Positions 63,114 through 64,000 of a stretch of 64,000 nt of DNA are shown here, piece after piece. Every line of letters begins with the position of its first letter. The stretch's first letter is position 1. The notes under the pieces are model-generated. The model did no database searches. It saw only the letters and a program-made list of their open reading frames with translations, and was not told where the DNA came from. Both the position numbers and the translations under genes were made by a program. This DNA comes from Deinococcus peraridilitoris DSM 19664 (lineage in GTDB: Bacteria > Deinococcota > Deinococci > Deinococcales > Deinococcaceae): the NCBI RefSeq assembly GCF_000317835.1, contig NC_019793.1:496001-560000 (forward strand). Direction: 5' to 3'.

Positions 63114-64000
63114 ATGTTGAATACGTTTTCTCACCTTCCCGCGCACCTTTGGCGCCAGGGAAACCTGCACGCGATGCGGGCGGCAGCCTTGTTTGCCTGC
63201 GGTGCTGGCGTCGCCTTCGCGCAAGACAAGGAAACGCGGAATTTTCTCTTCCTGGGTGATCTCGCTTCGCGCTACAACCGCGAAGTCTGGGAGATGAGCA
63301 TCCCAGCGATCATCATGTCGATTCTGATCGCTGTCGCGACGTCCTGGGCACTCTTTTACAGCGTCATCAAGTTCCGCGAGCGCAAAGGGGAGGTGCGCGA
63401 ACCGGCGCAGTTCCACGGCAACAACGTGCTGGAAATTGCCTTGATCGCCGTGCCCTTTCTGATCGTTACGGTACTGGCCATCCTGACGGTGCGCACGATG
63501 GTGCGCATCAACAATCCGGATATCTACGCCAAAAGCCTGCGTGGGGAGCCAGTCCAGGTGGACGTGCTGGCTGCACAGTTCTGGTGGAACTTCACCTATC
63601 CGCAACTGGGCAATATCGCCAACGGGAATGAGATGGTGATGCCGCAGGGCCGCGCCATCCGAACCAACATCACTTCACGAGACGTGATGCACCAGTTCTG
63701 GGCACCGAATATCGGTGGACAGCGGGCGGCAATTCCCGGAGTCCAAAAAGAGTACACCCTCGATATTGAGCGTCCGGGCATCTACCAGGGTAACTGCACC
63801 CAGCTGTGCGGGCCGTCGCACGCCAACATGCGCTACAAGGTCGTGGTGCTCGCGGAAAATGACTGGAATGCGTTCGTGACGGCAGCGCGCGCGTACCGGG
63901 CGCCCGTACCCGCGCCGGGCAGCAGCGAAGCGCGCGGTCAACAGATTTTTCTGCAAGGCAAGAACGGCTCGCCCTCCTGCGCCGGCTGCCACCGCGTGCA
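63114..64000 (+). CDS. ctaC: Cytochrome c oxidase subunit II fused to cytochrome c (partial)
   Basis: At least 295 codons, cut by the window end. AAAGGAG precedes ATG 63114. N-terminal signal/membrane segment ending AFAQ, two transmembrane hairpin helices (IPAIIMSILIAVATSWALF and IALIAVPFLIVTVLAIL), then the CuA domain: VMHQFWAPN with a copper His, and CTQLCGPSHANM providing two Cys, His and Met. After an AARAYRAPVPAPGSS linker comes CAGCH, a haem c site. This fusion marks a caa3-type oxidase. Confidence 0.95.
   Translation, partial: MLNTFSHLPAHLWRQGNLHAMRAAALFACGAGVAFAQDKETRNFLFLGDLASRYNREVWEMSIPAIIMSILIAVATSWALFYSVIKFRERKGEVREPAQFHGNNVLEIALIAVPFLIVTVLAILTVRTMVRINNPDIYAKSLRGEPVQVDVLAAQFWWNFTYPQLGNIANGNEMVMPQGRAIRTNITSRDVMHQFWAPNIGGQRAAIPGVQKEYTLDIERPGIYQGNCTQLCGPSHANMRYKVVVLAENDWNAFVTAARAYRAPVPAPGSSEARGQQIFLQGKNGSPSCAGCHRV

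Overview
The window looks like a chromosome segment of a Deinococcus-type bacterium carrying a temperate phage. The clues are high GC, a LysK-type hydrolase of the LysW lysine/arginine pathway, a caa3-type oxidase cluster, and many host genes with a TANNNT box 5-7 bases before the start codon. That last arrangement is the leaderless-promoter layout described for Deinococcus. The genus is an inference; no rRNA gene is present.

Left third (1 to about 23,650): most of a siphovirus-like prophage whose far end lies beyond position 1. On the minus strand, read right to left, it encodes a Cro-like regulator, small early proteins, a RecD2-like helicase, a prim-pol/SF3 replication protein, an iteron array that is probably the replication origin, accessory genes, both terminase subunits, portal, head morphogenesis protein, scaffold, an N4-gp56-type major capsid protein, connectors, tail tube and the first tail-assembly genes. 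On the plus strand it has a repressor, an ImmA/IrrE-like protease, a lipoprotein and a large serine integrase. The integrase stop codon abuts the 3' half of comM, so the phage has split a natural-transformation helicase gene. The divergent control region carries six copies of a TGTNA-N4-TNACA operator.

Middle (24.2-47.6 kb): host genes. They include two tandem paralogous disordered small proteins, hslO, rluD, sodA, coaD-rsmD, an RDD protein, lysK, an SLC13 carrier, an MFS exporter, a LysM-NlpC/P60 cell-wall enzyme, a sensor kinase, a JAMM protease, ftsK, a two-domain fasciclin protein, an ABC-2 exporter and an aldo/keto reductase. Two long copies and one fragment of a structured dispersed repeat with MITE-like ends occur here. 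Each long copy ends exactly at the stop codon of a minus-strand gene.

Right (47.6-64 kb): a six-gene stressosome operon (RsbR, RsbS, RsbT, an ATPase-phosphatase fusion and two kinase-like proteins, one lacking its phospho-accepting histidine). It is followed by rodA, minE and minD, ftsH, a TPR protein, panB, and haem A/O synthesis genes leading into a fused cytochrome c oxidase subunit II cut by the window edge.
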